From Mycogone perniciosa (Eukaryota > Ascomycota > Sordariomycetes > Hypocreales > Hypocreaceae): DNA of 64,000 nucleotides. Positions 47,589 to 60,348 of the stretch are shown piece by piece (within the stretch, counting starts at the first letter, position 1; every line of letters begins with the position of its first letter). The position numbers were made by a program, and so were the translations under genes. Below the pieces are notes generated by a model. That model was given only the letters and a program-made list of their open reading frames with translations. It was not told the DNA's origin and did not search any database. Location of the stretch: positions 310,001 through 374,000 of the forward strand of contig JAOALB010000026.1 of assembly GCA_025331125.1 (NCBI GenBank), written 5' to 3'.

Positions 47589-48919
47589 ATTGGCTCTTCA
47601 ACTTTGAGCAAACAGCTTAGTACTGATTGCATGGGTTTAAGACTCACTGCGTTCTGTTTCTCAATGCGCTGAGCGCCAAGTCATGATGATAACGACCAAA
47701 GCAAAGCTATCTTTCGAAAGATACCCCCTCTGGCAGCGTCTCGAAGACGCACCAGAGGCTTCACAGGAATTTGGGTTTACGGAGTATAAACGTCACTGTG
47801 ACATACGCACAAAAATCACTTTTAGACTTAGAAAGTCGCTGGGGGCTTCTCTTACTTGGAGTATAGTCCTCTTTTGATTTCCTTACAGGCTTGACTCCCC
47901 CATCTGATGATGAGGGCTTTGAGGCTGGCACTCGTTTGCAACTTTGCAGCTTCTTACACTCGCTGAAAACATACTTTTGTTCTTTTTCGCTTCGATAGAA
48001 TACCCTGTTTGTTGTTGTACATACATGTACATGTTACAGTTGGATAGACTTTACACGATAGAATGGCGACATGAATTCATGGTCATACAAACTCGTTCTC
48101 TTACTGCGTGATGTGGTGTCTTGGTAAACGCTGCTTCTCTCGTGTGACTTACAAACGGAACCTCGTCAACACTTGACATTTCTACAGGGCGACACGTGGC
48201 CCAGCCCGTGTGTTCTCTTGGCTCCGTGAATCTTGACTCTACTGTCACACAATTGCGGGTAGCCATTGAATGTGGAGACAGATTCCACGTGTACACATTA
48301 ATATGTGTCTTCTTACTAGTCCATGCATGTCCCTTCTCTGTCACACGAAATAGCCCGCTCTTCTGTTCGTTGCTGTTGTTTAAGATGACAACGCATGCAG
48401 ACTTACCAAGTTGCACTTATATAGCTCACTACATATAACAGTGATCGTCTGATTAGTTAGGCGTGCATCTAGGCACCAACACTTCGGAACGATACTGAGG
48501 CAAACAGCAGATACGACTGTACGCTGTTACAATGACATTGCATATACGGAAAGGATTCCAGAACTTCTGGCATTGCTGCCCTTGCAGGTTGAGCCAAGAG
48601 CCGTAGGCATCCATTCTCGTAGAGCATGTGAATCTAGTCATGGGAAGCGAGATATTTTCTGGTTTGTTTGTTTGTTTGACTGTTTGGTGGGATGCTGTCA
48701 AGTTTGATCGTTGTGATGCACCCACAAAACCCATCATAGGTGTCCCTATTTCCAGTAACATATAGACATCTACCATGATCATAGAATATCTACAAATATG
48801 GCTTTTCAACCTTCACATCCTCACATAGAAAGCAACCAAGTGACCAGTCCAGAGTCAAATCCACATAAACGCCATCTAGTAAATCATGTCCCGTCGCTAG
48901 CTATATCAGTTTAAATGAT
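47589..48919. other. Intergenic, no supported gene
   Basis: One TACGGAGTA (47778-47786) and a (GTTT)n microsatellite (about 48662-48679) are present. Only short unrelated frames occur. Confidence 0.5.
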
Positions 48920-51900
48920 TCATGCTTCCGAAGTCTTTTCGTCCTTGGAATCCTCCTCTGAAGATGCTGTGCCTTCTTTGGAGTCGCTGGTGCCATTAAC
49001 TGGGGATGGCGGCTTCACTTCCACCTCCTTCGACTTGGCAATGTTCATTAGGAAATCGCCTGCGTCCCCAAACCCGTCAATCTTCTGTAGTTTGCTACAG
49101 AAAAGGTCTACATCTTGCATCATGCTGGGGATTGTTAGTACAAGTCTTGTATTACAGGGAGATAATTATCTTACCTCTTTTGACCAGCCTCCGTCTTCAA
49201 TTCGACATGTCGGAAGGCATCCCCGAGTTGATCTTTATAACTGGAAAAAACGGGTAGCATGATAACATGAATTGACGTTTCGGGGAGATGTTTTGTCAGA
49301 ACACGATGCAGCGTGGTTGTCTCCTTGGCGAGAGTCTCCATGTAAGTGTGTGGTCCCCCAGAGTTATCGGAATCCCAGTTGATTGCCCTGATGCTCTTGG
49401 CATGAATTGCAGCCCGACCACCCATAATGTCGACCAGTTTTTGATGAATGTTATCCTGGTGCTCCTGCAGCAATCTCTTGACCTTGTCATACTCTCCCAT
49501 AAGGCTCGAAATACCGGCACCAGTGCCAGCATGCCGTCGGACGAACTCCCTGATATGGGGAACCAACGTTGCTATGAATGCCAACGCCTGTGATGTGAGG
49601 GCTAGATGTTTTGTCGTAATATTCTTGAGGCCAGCCGATCGAGTTGCTCCAGCTCCTAGAATCAGCTGGGTGCATCGCGAATTGAATAGTTGAAGATATG
49701 CCACTAGAGACGTCGCAATATCCGTCGTCATTGTAGGGATTCCAGCAATGAGCTGCAAGAAATTTCCTATGCCGTTGAGGCAGAGGACGGCAGAATTCGG
49801 AAGCATGAACTTCTCTGAATCAATAGTAGCGGTTCGGGTCTTCTCCCTCCCAGAACCATTTGTCTCAGGCGAGATGACCTCTGGGATTGAGTTGTTGGGA
49901 CCTTGGTATGGGATCCATATTCTGCTGCTTTCAGTCCAAGCCTCCATATCTTGGGTGCTGCACTCTAGAATCTGGTTCAGGAGCTCAGTATTACTGTCCG
50001 TAAAGTCCTTGGCATTCCACTGATCTGACTCCATCCCTTGAGCAAGCTTCTGCATTTCGGTTTCACGATGTCTTTGGACAAAATCTTTGATATGGCCATT
50101 AACCACTGTCTTCAAAGCAGTGCCACTTCTGCCACATATTGCTTCGCACTCGTGTGTAAAGTACAAATTTAGCGTGAAGTACCGTAAGAAGAAGTCAAGT
50201 GGGAGGTGAATAGCCTGTTCGGAGCGAACTTTGAGAATCTTGACGACTTTTTCGTTCGCGACATCAACAGCCTGACCGAGGAGATTCCCCATATCCAAAA
50301 TCTTGTGCAGCTCCTCTTGGAGCACAAATATGGATGCCGTTTGATTGCCAGTCTGGCGATCTGGTCTTGGGCTGGTCATTGGTGACCTGACGGGTGGCGA
50401 CTTTAGCCTATCACCTTTCGGTGAATCTGAAAGAGAGCTTGCTATGTCCAGCAGAACTTTCACTTGAGTTGATAGTCTCCTTAATGTTTCCGTAACACCA
50501 ACATATATCCTTGTGAGCAATTCCTCCGCGTCCTCAGGGTCCAATGCTCGCAGATTTCGCGCCAGATTTGCTGACTTTTCTTGGCTTGATAAGTGCCTCC
50601 CTCCGCTCGTAGTTGAAACTGACATCATGGACTCATTATCATCGTCGTTGGAACTCGGGAGTGGCCGCCGGATTATATTTCTAATCTCTCGAAGCACATC
50701 TTCCCGGTAGGCAATTGCGGCCGTTACTACGTGCTTTGCACGATGCAGCCCGACCATATTCGGCAGCAACTGCGCCTTCAATGCCTCCGTGCCCGACAAA
50801 TACGTCGGGAACACGGATGACGACCTGGAGTGGCTACCCCTTGTTCTTGGAGCGGCGTTGCTCCATCGGAGAAGCACATCGGCAGAAGAGACGGATTCGA
50901 CATGTCGGCCAAGGTCAGAAATGAGGATGGAGGAGAACTGGGATTCATATGCCTTGCCAATGCGGAACCGAAGAACAGTAAGATCAGAATTCACCCCTTG
51001 AAGGGCGGAGGCGGCCCTAAGATCCCTCAACTGGGGGCCTGATTCAGCATCAGCCGACTCATCGCGCTCGCCAGAGATCAACTTCTCCAGCAAGTCAATG
51101 TTGGCTAATGCCTTATCCACTTCGCCAGCATCAACCAAGGATTCGCACTCGGCGAAGCCCTCGACGATCAACTTGAGCTGCCATACAGCATCGTTGAGTT
51201 GTCGGAGATTCTCTTGCCGCCTCCGCTTCTGAACAATCTTAAGACCGTTTGCTGCAACCTCCGCATCCAAAGCCTCAAGCTCTGTCCTCAAAGCTTTGAT
51301 TCGTTGAACCGATTCCGCAGCCTCGGAGTGCAGCTCCTTCAAGGACCCGAGCGCTGTGAAGAACGTAGTCGATGCGGTCGAAATCGAGTTGATCAGGTGG
51401 ACTTCGATCGTGTCCATATACCATGAAAGCTTTTCTTGAAGGATGGCATTTGTTGCGAGGGTTTTCCTCGGTGCCACAGCGCTTCCATTGCCCTCTTCTT
51501 TGTGCTTCTGTATGACCTCGGATCGTTCGCTCACGACATCGAATGTTCGGGGGTTCTCAAGGCGAAAATCCTCCTCGAAATACACATTCGGAATCGTTGA
51601 TAGAGGAGGAGGTCCCTGAGCTCCTTTACGGCTGAAACCTGATGGTGACCGCCGCGCAGGGCTCGCTGTGTCAATCGAGTTCAGAGAGGACAATGACGCT
51701 GATGAACCTTTTCGGGATATGCGGGTTTTGCCCCCAGGCCGCAAGTAACCCTCTCCAGTCTCGGGCTGCTCGTCTTGTTTGCTGCCTCGGCGGTTTGCAA
51801 CATCGTCCTCGTCGCTTTCTTTGACCCGACGTAGTTGCTCGTAGAGGGCGCCGATCTGAGTGAGATACGGACTGAACTCTTCGGGATCGATTTGGGGAAT

Positions 51901-52347
51901 GTTCGTAAGCGCAACCGGTGGTATATCTCGTGCGGTCGGAGGTTTATGGGAGCTCAAGGCAGGCGCAGAGGTATGAGGTTGAAGGCCTGTCCGTACAATG
52001 GGAGGCTGCAGCAATGTCGAGATGGCTACCCAGCTTCATTAGCTTCATCTGCCAACGAATGCGATCCGACAAACCATTCTGCCCGGACTCATAAACAGCG
52101 CCGGTCCCGCCACCTAATGTCGTATCCAAGGACCCTCCTATTGAGATTATTGAGCTAGCCGTGGAGCCTCGCCTTGAGGACGGTCGTGGATGTCCTTGCC
52201 CCAGTCGACTACTCAGTCGCCGTCAGCTACATGTATTGGAAAGTCCCAAACGGGTACCGACCTATGAAACGGATAGTCCGCCCGACCTCCTGGAGGTAAT
52301 GGTGAAAGGTTGTCGACAGATTTTCGAGCATTAGGCGAGGAGTACAT
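48920..52347 (-). CDS. VPS54: GARP complex subunit Vps54
   Basis: Four exons (52347-52262, 52208-52075, 52025-49175, 49124-48920) close to 1091 residues. Vps54 is the GARP tethering subunit for endosome-to-Golgi retrograde transport. The N-terminus is Ser-rich (MYSSPNARKSVDNLSP, RRGSTASSISSIGG). A Vps54-N coiled-coil region follows (PEEFSPYLTQIGALYEQL, YFEEDFRLENPRTFDVV, SWYMDTIEVHLINSISTAS, LEALDAEVAANGLKIVQKRRR). The C-terminal Vps54-like domain (LNLYFTHECEAICGRSGTALK, FLQLIAGIPTMTTDIATSLVAYLQLFNSRC, SLMGEYDKVKRLLQ) and an acidic tail end it. The start and the two short N-terminal introns are supported by exact frame closure; the first donor (GTCGGT) is weak. It is divergent from MCM5. Confidence 0.93.
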
Positions 52348-52764
52348 GGTCGGCGCAAAGTATGGGTATGGTGTGTCGTAACGGAGGTCCGATTGCTCGG
52401 GGCTAAGGAAATGACAACAACTCTCTGGACTTCGAGCTCGAGTTTGGAACTACCGGGGTATCATCGCTGGAATATCAAAGACAAAGGATCATGAGATGAG
52501 TTGTATAGAACTCAAATAAATAAAACAGAATGTGCAATGAGAGGAATATGGATTGTCAATCATTCAAGGCTGCAGTTATCCATGATACTATCTTGAATCG
52601 CATACGTACGTATCACAGTACTCCACACAAGGTAACAAGCTGGTGCAAACTGTCGCCTTCAATCAGCATACCGAAGCTTTTCCGAAATCACACGTGATAA
52701 TAAAGCAGTCTAAGCTATTTAAGGTTAATCTCAATAGCTTCAGGTTCTTCCTGCAACCACTTAA

Positions 52765-52795
52765 ACGCGTCGCGCGTCGCCCTTTTTGGACGCGT
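52765..52795. promoter_or_regulatory. Paired MluI cell-cycle boxes upstream of MCM5
   Basis: ACGCGT lies at 52765-52770 and 52790-52795, with the related CGCGCGT between them, about 95-125 bp before the MCM5 ATG. This is the classic MBF promoter element of replication genes. The function here is inferred. Confidence 0.65.
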
Positions 52796-52857
52796 TAGTT
52801 AGCCCCTCCATTGGGTATCAGAACTTCAGAAGTCTTGCATCCACCATTGCGACGATA

Positions 52858-52876
52858 TACGAAGTACTACGGAGTA
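52858..52876. repeat. TACGAAGTA and TACGGAGTA in tandem next to the MCM5 start
   Basis: The two sister 9-mers are separated by one base and end 12 nt before the MCM5 start codon, so they are very likely transcribed in the 5' leader. Confidence 0.75.
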
Positions 52877-52888
52877 CACGCAGACACA

Positions 52889-55231
52889 ATGGATCGCCAA
52901 TCTGTATACTCGGCTCGTGTTTACAAGTCGAACTACGACGATGTCACCGATACCAGGCTGCAGCTGCAGACCCAGCTCGAGACCTTTATCCTCGACTTCC
53001 GACTCGACAACAACTTCGTCTATCGGTATGCTTGCTGTGTTCTACTGGCTCCTACCTGGCAATTCTGACTCAATGTATAGTGATCAATTGAGGGAGAATA
53101 CGCTATTGAAGAAATACTACTGCGACATCGACATCAAGGACCTAATCAGCTTCAATGAAGAGCTTGCACACAAGCTGGTATCAGAACCTGCTGAAATCAT
53201 TCCACTCGTGAGTACGGTCGACAAACAGCTAGGAGGAAACGAAGAATTGACAAACTTCAATCTAGTTTGAAGCAGCCTTGAAGAGATGTACGCACCGAAT
53301 CGTATTTCCGCACGAGAAAAAAGTCGAACTCCCTGATCACCAACTGCTCCTCCACTCCGATGCTGATGACGTATCGATCCGCAACCTCGATTCTATGACG
53401 ATTGCGAGGATGGTTCGAGTTCCGGGCATTGTTATCGGTGCTTCGGTCATGTCTTCCAAGGCAACTGAATTGTACATTCAGTGCAGGAACTGCCAACATT
53501 CTGAGACGATTCCCATCTTGGGCGGGTTCACCGGTGTCACCCTGCCCAGAATATGCAGCCGCAAGAGAATCCCTAATGATCCTACCCCAAAGTGCCCCTT
53601 GGATCCATTCTTTGTAATACACGAGAGGTCAAATTTTGTCGATCAGCAGGTCATCAAGCTCCAGGAGGCGCCAGATCAAGTTCCTGTGGGAGAACTGCCT
53701 CGGCACGTGCTCATCACAGCGGACAGATATTTGACGAACAGAGTTGTTCCAGGCTCTCGATGCACGGTCATGGGTATTTTTTCCATCTACCAAAACAAGA
53801 ACTCAAAAAATTCGAATACCGGGGGTGCGGTTGCCATCCGAACACCATATCTGAGGGCAGTTGGAATTCAGACCGACATTGACCAAGCCGCCAAGGGGAA
53901 CGCTACCTTCTCCGAAGAGGAGGAGCAAGAGTTTTTGGAGCTGAGCAGACGGCCGGATCTGTACAATATCATGGCTGAATGCATAGCGCCATCTATTTAC
54001 GGAAACCGGGATATAAAAAAGGCCATCCTCTGTCTCCTGATGGGTGGCTCAAAGAAGATCTTGCCTGACGGTATGAGGCTGAGAGGTGACATCAACGTCC
54101 TGCTCCTTGGTGACCCTGGTACGGCCAAGTCGCAGTTATTGAAGTTCGTCGAAAAAGCAGCGCCAATCTCTATCTACACATCCGGAAAGGGCTCATCAGC
54201 GGCTGGTCTGACTGCATCCGTTCAGCGGGATCAATCCACACGAGAGTTCTATCTTGAAGGCGGTGCCATGGTGCTTGCTGATGGCGGTGTGGTGTGTATC
54301 GACGAGTTTGACAAGATGCGAGATGAAGATCGAGTCGCCATTCACGAAGCCATGGAGCAGCAGACAATATCAATTGCCAAGGCGGGTATCACGACAATCC
54401 TCAACGCCAGAACATCGGTGCTGGCTGCTGCCAACCCTATTTTCGGACGATATGATGATATGAAGACACCCGGAGAAAACATCGACTTCCAGACGACCAT
54501 CTTGTCTCGTTTCGATATGATTTTCATCGTCAAGGATGAGCATTCTCGAGAGAAGGATGAGAGGATGGCGAAGCACGTCATGGGCATTCACATGGATGGC
54601 CGTGGAGCCGAGGACGTAGCTGAGTCGGAGATTCCTGTTGAAAAGATGCGAAGATATATTACCTACTGCAAAACGTGAGTGTTCTTCTCACCACTCCCTC
54701 ATCAACCTGCAAATTTACTAACGTGTCATTTCTAATAGTCGATGTGCTCCTCGTCTCAGTGCTGAAGCTGCTGAGAAACTCTCCTCTCACTTCGTTTCCA
54801 TCCGTCGGCAAGTTCACGCTGCTGAAATTGAGGCCAATACACGCTCTTCTATTCCCATCACAGTCCGTCAACTCGAGGCCATCGTCCGAATTACTGAGTC
54901 CCTTGCCAAGTTGACACTCTCTCCCATTGCCACGGAGGCGCACGTCGATGAAGCTATTCGTCTCTTCCTGTGCTCTACCATGGACGCTGTAAACCAGGGA
55001 AGCAACCAGGGCAGCCGTGAAATGAATGAAGAAGTGAGCCGTGTCGAGGCTGAGCTGAGACGACGACTACCTATCGGCTGGAGCACGAGTTTGGCGACGC
55101 TACGGCGAGAAATGGTGGAAGGAAAGGGCTATAGTGAGCAATCCTTGAACCGGGCACTGATGATGATGCAGCGGAGAGACACAATCATGTTTAGGAACCA
55201 GGGAGCACAAGTATACCGCAATGGCGCTTGA
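52889..55231 (+). CDS. MCM5: DNA replication licensing factor MCM5
   Basis: Exons 52889-53025, 53081-53207, 53266-54674 and 54739-55231 give 721 residues. Mcm5 is a subunit of the Mcm2-7 helicase that is loaded at origins and unwinds DNA. The N-terminus MDRQSVYSARVY is followed by the N-terminal OB region with a zinc finger starting QCRNCQHSE (about 161) and closing at CSRKR/KCPLD (about 187-202). Walker A GDPGTAKSQ is at about 371, Walker B CIDEFDKM at about 432, and the arginine-finger motif SRFDMIF at about 503. The C-terminal lid and winged-helix region ends RNQGAQVYRNGA. All three introns are GT-TAG. Paired ACGCGT boxes upstream imply G1/S expression. Confidence 0.97.
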
Positions 55232-58184
55232 TGAGGGACGAGAATATAATGATGATGTTTACGCTTTGTCAGTTTTGTGTGGCTGTTGTAAAGATATGGA
55301 TATCGGATATAACTTGTCTTGGCCTTCATCAGCTCCTCCAAATTTGTTTTTTATTCCTGCCTGGGCTATCCTGCACTGGGCTATCCTGCACTTGCTTATG
55401 CATTAAACGTCCATGTGTAATACATGCAAGATGGAACGATGAAGGCTTGACTGGAGGCAGTATTAACCACCTGGCGTACTCTACGAATGCTGAATAAGCT
55501 CTGGTGTCTTGAAGCTGCCCGTTGGTTCGAAAACCCTATCGTATATCTCCGCATAGACGCGCGTTTATGAGTCTTGGGAGGCCGAATGTCATGCAGAGAA
55601 CAAAGATCGTCACCGCAAGTCACCCCCTCAAAGATACATATGCAAACCATGGGGCCCATCTTAGGCTTCGTGCCCAACGGGCTTACCTCTGTCCCAACCA
55701 GGAAGCCCATACGTGTGTGGCGCAGACCAAGAAGTTATGCAAGTCCACGAGATATGTCGTGCAGCGGTTGGCCCGTCTTCATTCAGCCCTCCAGCCCCCA
55801 AGAACCGTCAACGTCAATTCGTCGGAGCGGTCCGCAGCGGGAGGAACATTCTCAGTACTCAAGGGGTACTCGACGAGTACTCCGGTTTCATGAACAGGAT
55901 GTATAAGTTCCACGGCTGTTTGGGGTTCTTGCTATTGGCTACTGATGTTTTGGAAGGGTGTCGTGGGACTTCGTTGGCAGCGATGCCTGTTCTTCACCGA
56001 TATAGCATCAAACAAGGCAGGCCAGTCAGATGGTGAAACGTTGAAGACCTGAGCCTCATCGTGTGAACGTTGTGATACTCACCGCCTTTGCGATTCGATA
56101 TCGAGTCTTGGGCGAGGGCTGAATGATGAAGTTACGGTCCAACGTTCGTGATGAGAATCACTTGGCTGCCCTGGGGAGCCTGATCGCATCGTGAGGCTTG
56201 GCTTCAACAACCCAATATGGGCTCTGGTGCCTGGCACGATCGGCCAGCGCATTGCCAAAGGGTGAATCTGGAGAGGAGCGACTGAATATCGGACAAGAGA
56301 AGCGCAGCTGTATCATACCGTCTGTTCTGTGAGGGGGTGTTGGGCCTTGGATGAATGAAGGCACTGCTCTGTTAGGTTGCCTTGATGGCATCATTCGAAG
56401 ATCGGTGTAGTAGGCAGAATTGTCAGTCTTCAGTGGGAAAATCGGTCTGTGGTGGTACCTGTATCTTTCAGAAAGAGCTGCTTCGGCGACTGATACGAAG
56501 GACTGGTGCGCTGTAGGAAGCCTGTTGTCCGCTGCGCACACCAACACGCATCGCCATACAATGCGAGATACGGTGAGGACTTGGACGGTCTTGTGTGATG
56601 TCGATCAAAAGTGAATTCCACTCAGCCTGCCGCTGATCTGAGAAGACAATGTGCAAGCATGCCGGCCAAGGTGTAGTATCCCATAAAAACCAAGCGCCAA
56701 TCCGATCCTCTCGCATACACGTCAATTTGTGGGCTATTTCTCCTTGCGAGTCGTTTCCTGACCCACTGGGTTCACGGAGTTCATGCAAATCATTAAAAAA
56801 AAGCGGTGCATAATAGTTCTGGGGCATTAGCTGATAGAAGCAAGGCGAAGGTGCTGTACTCTGTACATAGGTACGGAGTATGTAGGGACACAATGCTCTG
56901 GAGGGAACCAATATTGGTGCTCGATTACTCATGGCAACCTGATGACAAGGACAGCCTATGGTGGAGACGATACCCTAGTGGAGGTACCTAGTACTACTAG
57001 TTCGGAGTACTCCGTACTAGTTGCTAGAAGCGGTCCCAGGCTCGGGGATTTTTTGAAGCGTTTTATGTGGAGTACAGGGTGGAACGACGGATCTCAAACT
57101 TTCCGATAAAATCTTCGGGTCCCGTAACGCAAAAACGACTGCACCTGTAATAACACCAGGCAGTTATCCAGATAAAGAGCGAGCGGCTCTGCTTGAAATC
57201 ATCATGTTTCCGGTTTTGTGGTTCATCCAATGGTCCTAGTCCTGATCCTGGTACTCCGTAGTGTTGAGAACGCCACCCTAAGAAGAAAAAAATCGACAAT
57301 GCTCGCAAGCCATAGACTTAGCAATTACAAGTAGAGTTAGCTGTGGCAACGAGGATTACTATGTACATTCTTGCAATCCATCAAGTAGGTAGGAGAAAAG
57401 AAAAAGAAAGGGTTGTTGAATCCGAGATGGGCTCAAGGTATTATCCTTTCACCGGGTTCTACTCGTACTCGTGCTCGTAGAAGTACGCTGGTTCCAGAGC
57501 GTGAATTCCGACCCTTGTGCCGCCTGGTTTTTTATTTGTTTTATTTTTATGGACTGGCGCATGTTCGGGAGTTGGTCTGCTGTATGTCCGTTAATACCTT
57601 GGCCGCAATAGTTCGGTGTTTGTTAGTAGTAACAGTATTGAGTGAGCATGGGGGCCCTCAGAAAGTCAGATTTACGGGATTTCCCCTAGGTATTCCGGTC
57701 ATTTTTACTTACTACTCCCGTGACTCCTGCCTCAGTCCTCCGTAATCGCGACTCCATTAGTACCAAAGCTAGAAGGCTAGAAATTTGGAAATTTGGAAAT
57801 TTTAGAACTAGATGGTCTCCCGCCTCTCTCGCCAGGGCACGTATCCTACCTTCTTCTCCCATACTGAGCACTTGGTTTTTGGCCTGAGGCACTGTCATAA
57901 ATCCATTGCGTCAAGCTCTGCACCATCTAGGGACAGTGCTCCTGGTGTTGTTGTTTTGGGGTCTGCCCCTTTTCTTCAGCAGAGCCTCTATCCCCATCAC
58001 CTCGGATGAGTCACCTTCACGACAGCACAACGTTTGGCATGTTTCCAGTGTTTGAGAGTAAGAGGGTTCTATTCTTCTGCTTCCCTTGAGACGCTCTTGT
58101 ATTCCTCAAGAATCCCGCCCCCCGACGAAACTAATGGCTTCCATTTCTTCCCTTCAAGCCTCGAAACGTCGAACCTCCAACAAA
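55232..58184. other. 3-kb intergenic region, no supported gene
   Basis: Short open frames only. It holds TACGGAGTA-family copies at 56872, 57008 and 57252, including a near-palindrome at 57001-57016. Confidence 0.5.
57001..57016. repeat. Near-perfect palindrome TTCGGAGTACTCCGTA
   Basis: This is the tail-to-tail counterpart of the 45154 palindrome, centred on AGTACT, with one mismatch at the outer position (TTCGG instead of TACGG). Confidence 0.75.
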
Positions 58185-59327
58185 TCAGCGGCCTATAACA
58201 TTCCCTAGCAATGCAGCAACACCCAATGTGACCGAGATGGCGACCGGAGCATCAAACGTCAGCGTTGCTACGATGCAGGCGAGTACGACAACCGCGGCAT
58301 ACAGAATGCTGATTCCTAGCGGCGATTCGATGATGCCTAGCGCTAGGATTATCACCGGAATGCAGCAAGCCAGGGTTCCCCATAGGACAATGCCAATCTT
58401 CAACAAAGTGACGGGGTCGTCTGTGAATGTCGAGTATTGCGTGTGCGGGCTGTCAATATCCCCATCTTGGAACCGCCTCTTGTCGCAAGTCAGCAAGGGC
58501 TCAATACCAGAGAAACGTACACGCAAACTAACGAAGATCCATTGCACTGCAGGTCTTTCAAAAAGCCATCTCGCCCAAACGTCAAACTTATCCTTGTTGT
58601 TGAGATTCACCCAGCTCTGAGGATCATTGGGCAAGTACAAGGCGTCGCCGTCGAACTTGAAGCGTCTATCCTGAAGAAAAGCTTCTAAAATTCTCTGGCT
58701 GGGGTGTGCAAATCCGCCGATTTCTTTTTGCTTGCATATGGCATTTTCTGTCGCGTCAGTTATCTCCTTTGTGAAGGTACGTCCATATTCCCACCAGAGA
58801 CTTACGATACGCAGGCATCTCTTCCCACAACAGTTTGGTTAGATGTTTTGCCAATGCAGCGTTTTCGAGCCTTTCGGCAACTCGCAAATCCCTCCAAAGT
58901 TCCTGCATATACTCATATCTCTTCCACAATAAATAGCTAGCCTGCGCATGCATTGGTGGCAGGATCCGGTATGAGTCGTCTTCTTCTTGCAAGCGAGCCA
59001 CGCCTACATGGCCTTTCAACCCTTCAAGAGGTCAGCCAAGTGTTTGTTAACGTGAAGACTACAACAGAAAAGGCAGCCATACCAATGTCATTTGAACAAG
59101 CATAGCCGGCTTCGAGATCGACGAAACCTGCTCGCCTTGGTGAGGATGTGTTACTCTCTATACAGAACGGATATGCCCATACCTTGAGCCTTTTTGTTGC
59201 TTATGCTGATTTTGGACTCTGCGGCATCAGGTGTACTGTCTGTGGCAGTCGGTGAGCCATCAGTAATGCCCGATTGGGAGCGAGGGCGAAGCGTCGCATG
59301 TCTCTCCAGCTCTCGAAGAGTTGCCAT
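58185..59327 (-). CDS. DUF6594-like protein with C-terminal membrane segments
   Basis: Exons 59327-59183, 59127-59083, 59021-58806 and 58747-58185 close to 322 residues. The N-terminus is Ser/Thr/Arg-rich and hydrophilic (MATLRELERHATLRPRSQ). The middle part is helical: VARLQEEDDSYRILPPMHAQASYLLWKRYEYMQELWRDL, then LWEEMPAYQNAICKQKEIGG. A W/F-rich region follows (DKFDVWARWLFERPAVQWIFV). The C-terminus has about three hydrophobic segments (IGIVLWGTLACCIPVIILALGII, ISILYAAVVVLACIVATLTF, VAISVTLGVAALLGNVIG). A helical body plus a C-terminal membrane bundle recalls the fungal DUF6594 group, of unknown function; that match is from memory. Intron 2 uses an AAG acceptor. A further 42-nt in-frame stretch near 58500 could be an intron. 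Confidence 0.65.
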
Positions 59328-60243
59328 GTTATCGGCTGCGATGCAGTGTCTGTTTATTTCTTGCTGCTCTTAATGGTCTTTTTGTCAAGAGAACAATTGT
59401 GCTGACTGAGGAACAAACAGGTGATTTTATCCATTGAGTTTCCCACCCACGCATGACTATTTATATATCCGTCGACATCACCGACGGTCACCGCCATGTC
59501 GACGTCGTTTCCAACGGGCGAAACATGATAAAGGGCCGCCCACCCTCACGACCGATTGAGGCTCTTGTACTTCAATGCTCTCGTGAGCCTCATGATACGT
59601 CGTCTCGTCAGTACGACACAGCCACGTCAATATGCGGGCCCAGCCTACACACTAGTGGTAGTATTCTTGCCACGATGAAGGGAGGTCTGCCACTCAGGCG
59701 AAAATCCTCACGGGTAGGTTGTACCACCAGATCTACCCACAAACATGTTTGGTCTGTCTCTCGGATGTACTCTGCCGGTCCTTGATAAAGCCTGCAGTAC
59801 TGGCATCAGCTGCAACGTGACTGGTCCGGTCCCCTCCAACCACGCTCTGATTTCCGCGCGTTAATACGCGATTCTGAATGGTCAATAAACGCAGTCACTT
59901 GACCGCGCCGTTGAACTACACATCTAATGCCAACGGTAGACACCGTTTATGTATGGATGGGAAAGCAACGTCTGTATTCACAAAATATGGTAAGAGTGTA
60001 GCTATGAATTAACTAGAAGTTTCCTCCATGGAATAATAGTGATACAGAGCGATGATGATATTGTTGCCCTCCCTTTTTATGCCCAAGATTTTTGACCTGC
60101 TTTTTCGCCCCATCATACGACTCGTGAGATGTAGATCACCAAATAAAAATCCACCTATTATACAACATTAGCAGTGGCTCCTTTTGACATATATGAAAAA
60201 AGGCGACTCGACAGTAGTTCCAGTGTAAAGCGTAGTTTGCACA

Positions 60244-60348
60244 TCATTGTTCCTTAGACTTAGGAGGTTTAGGTTCAGGAGCAGGAGCGGGCTTCGGCCT
60301 CGGAATAATAATCTTGGGTTTAATGACTTTGGAACCTGAGCCCGGCAT
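60244..60348 (-). CDS. Possible 34-residue Pro/Lys-rich peptide
   Basis: A short frame from ATG to TGA encodes a biased sequence (KPKIIIPRPKPAPAPEPKPP) that does not look random. It could be a small peptide, or the tail of a gene whose other exons I cannot place. A nearby MAFEDKLREIP frame (60511) with a GTGAGT donor is in the right orientation, but its splicing does not reach this frame. Confidence 0.2.
   Translation of the reverse strand: MPGSGSKVIKPKIIIPRPKPAPAPEPKPPKSKEQ

Larger units (their letters stand above)
52348..52888. promoter_or_regulatory. Divergent promoter VPS54 / MCM5
   Basis: This region holds paired ACGCGT sites (described separately). A TACGAAGTA and a TACGGAGTA lie back-to-back at 52858-52876, immediately before the MCM5 start codon. 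Confidence 0.55.
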
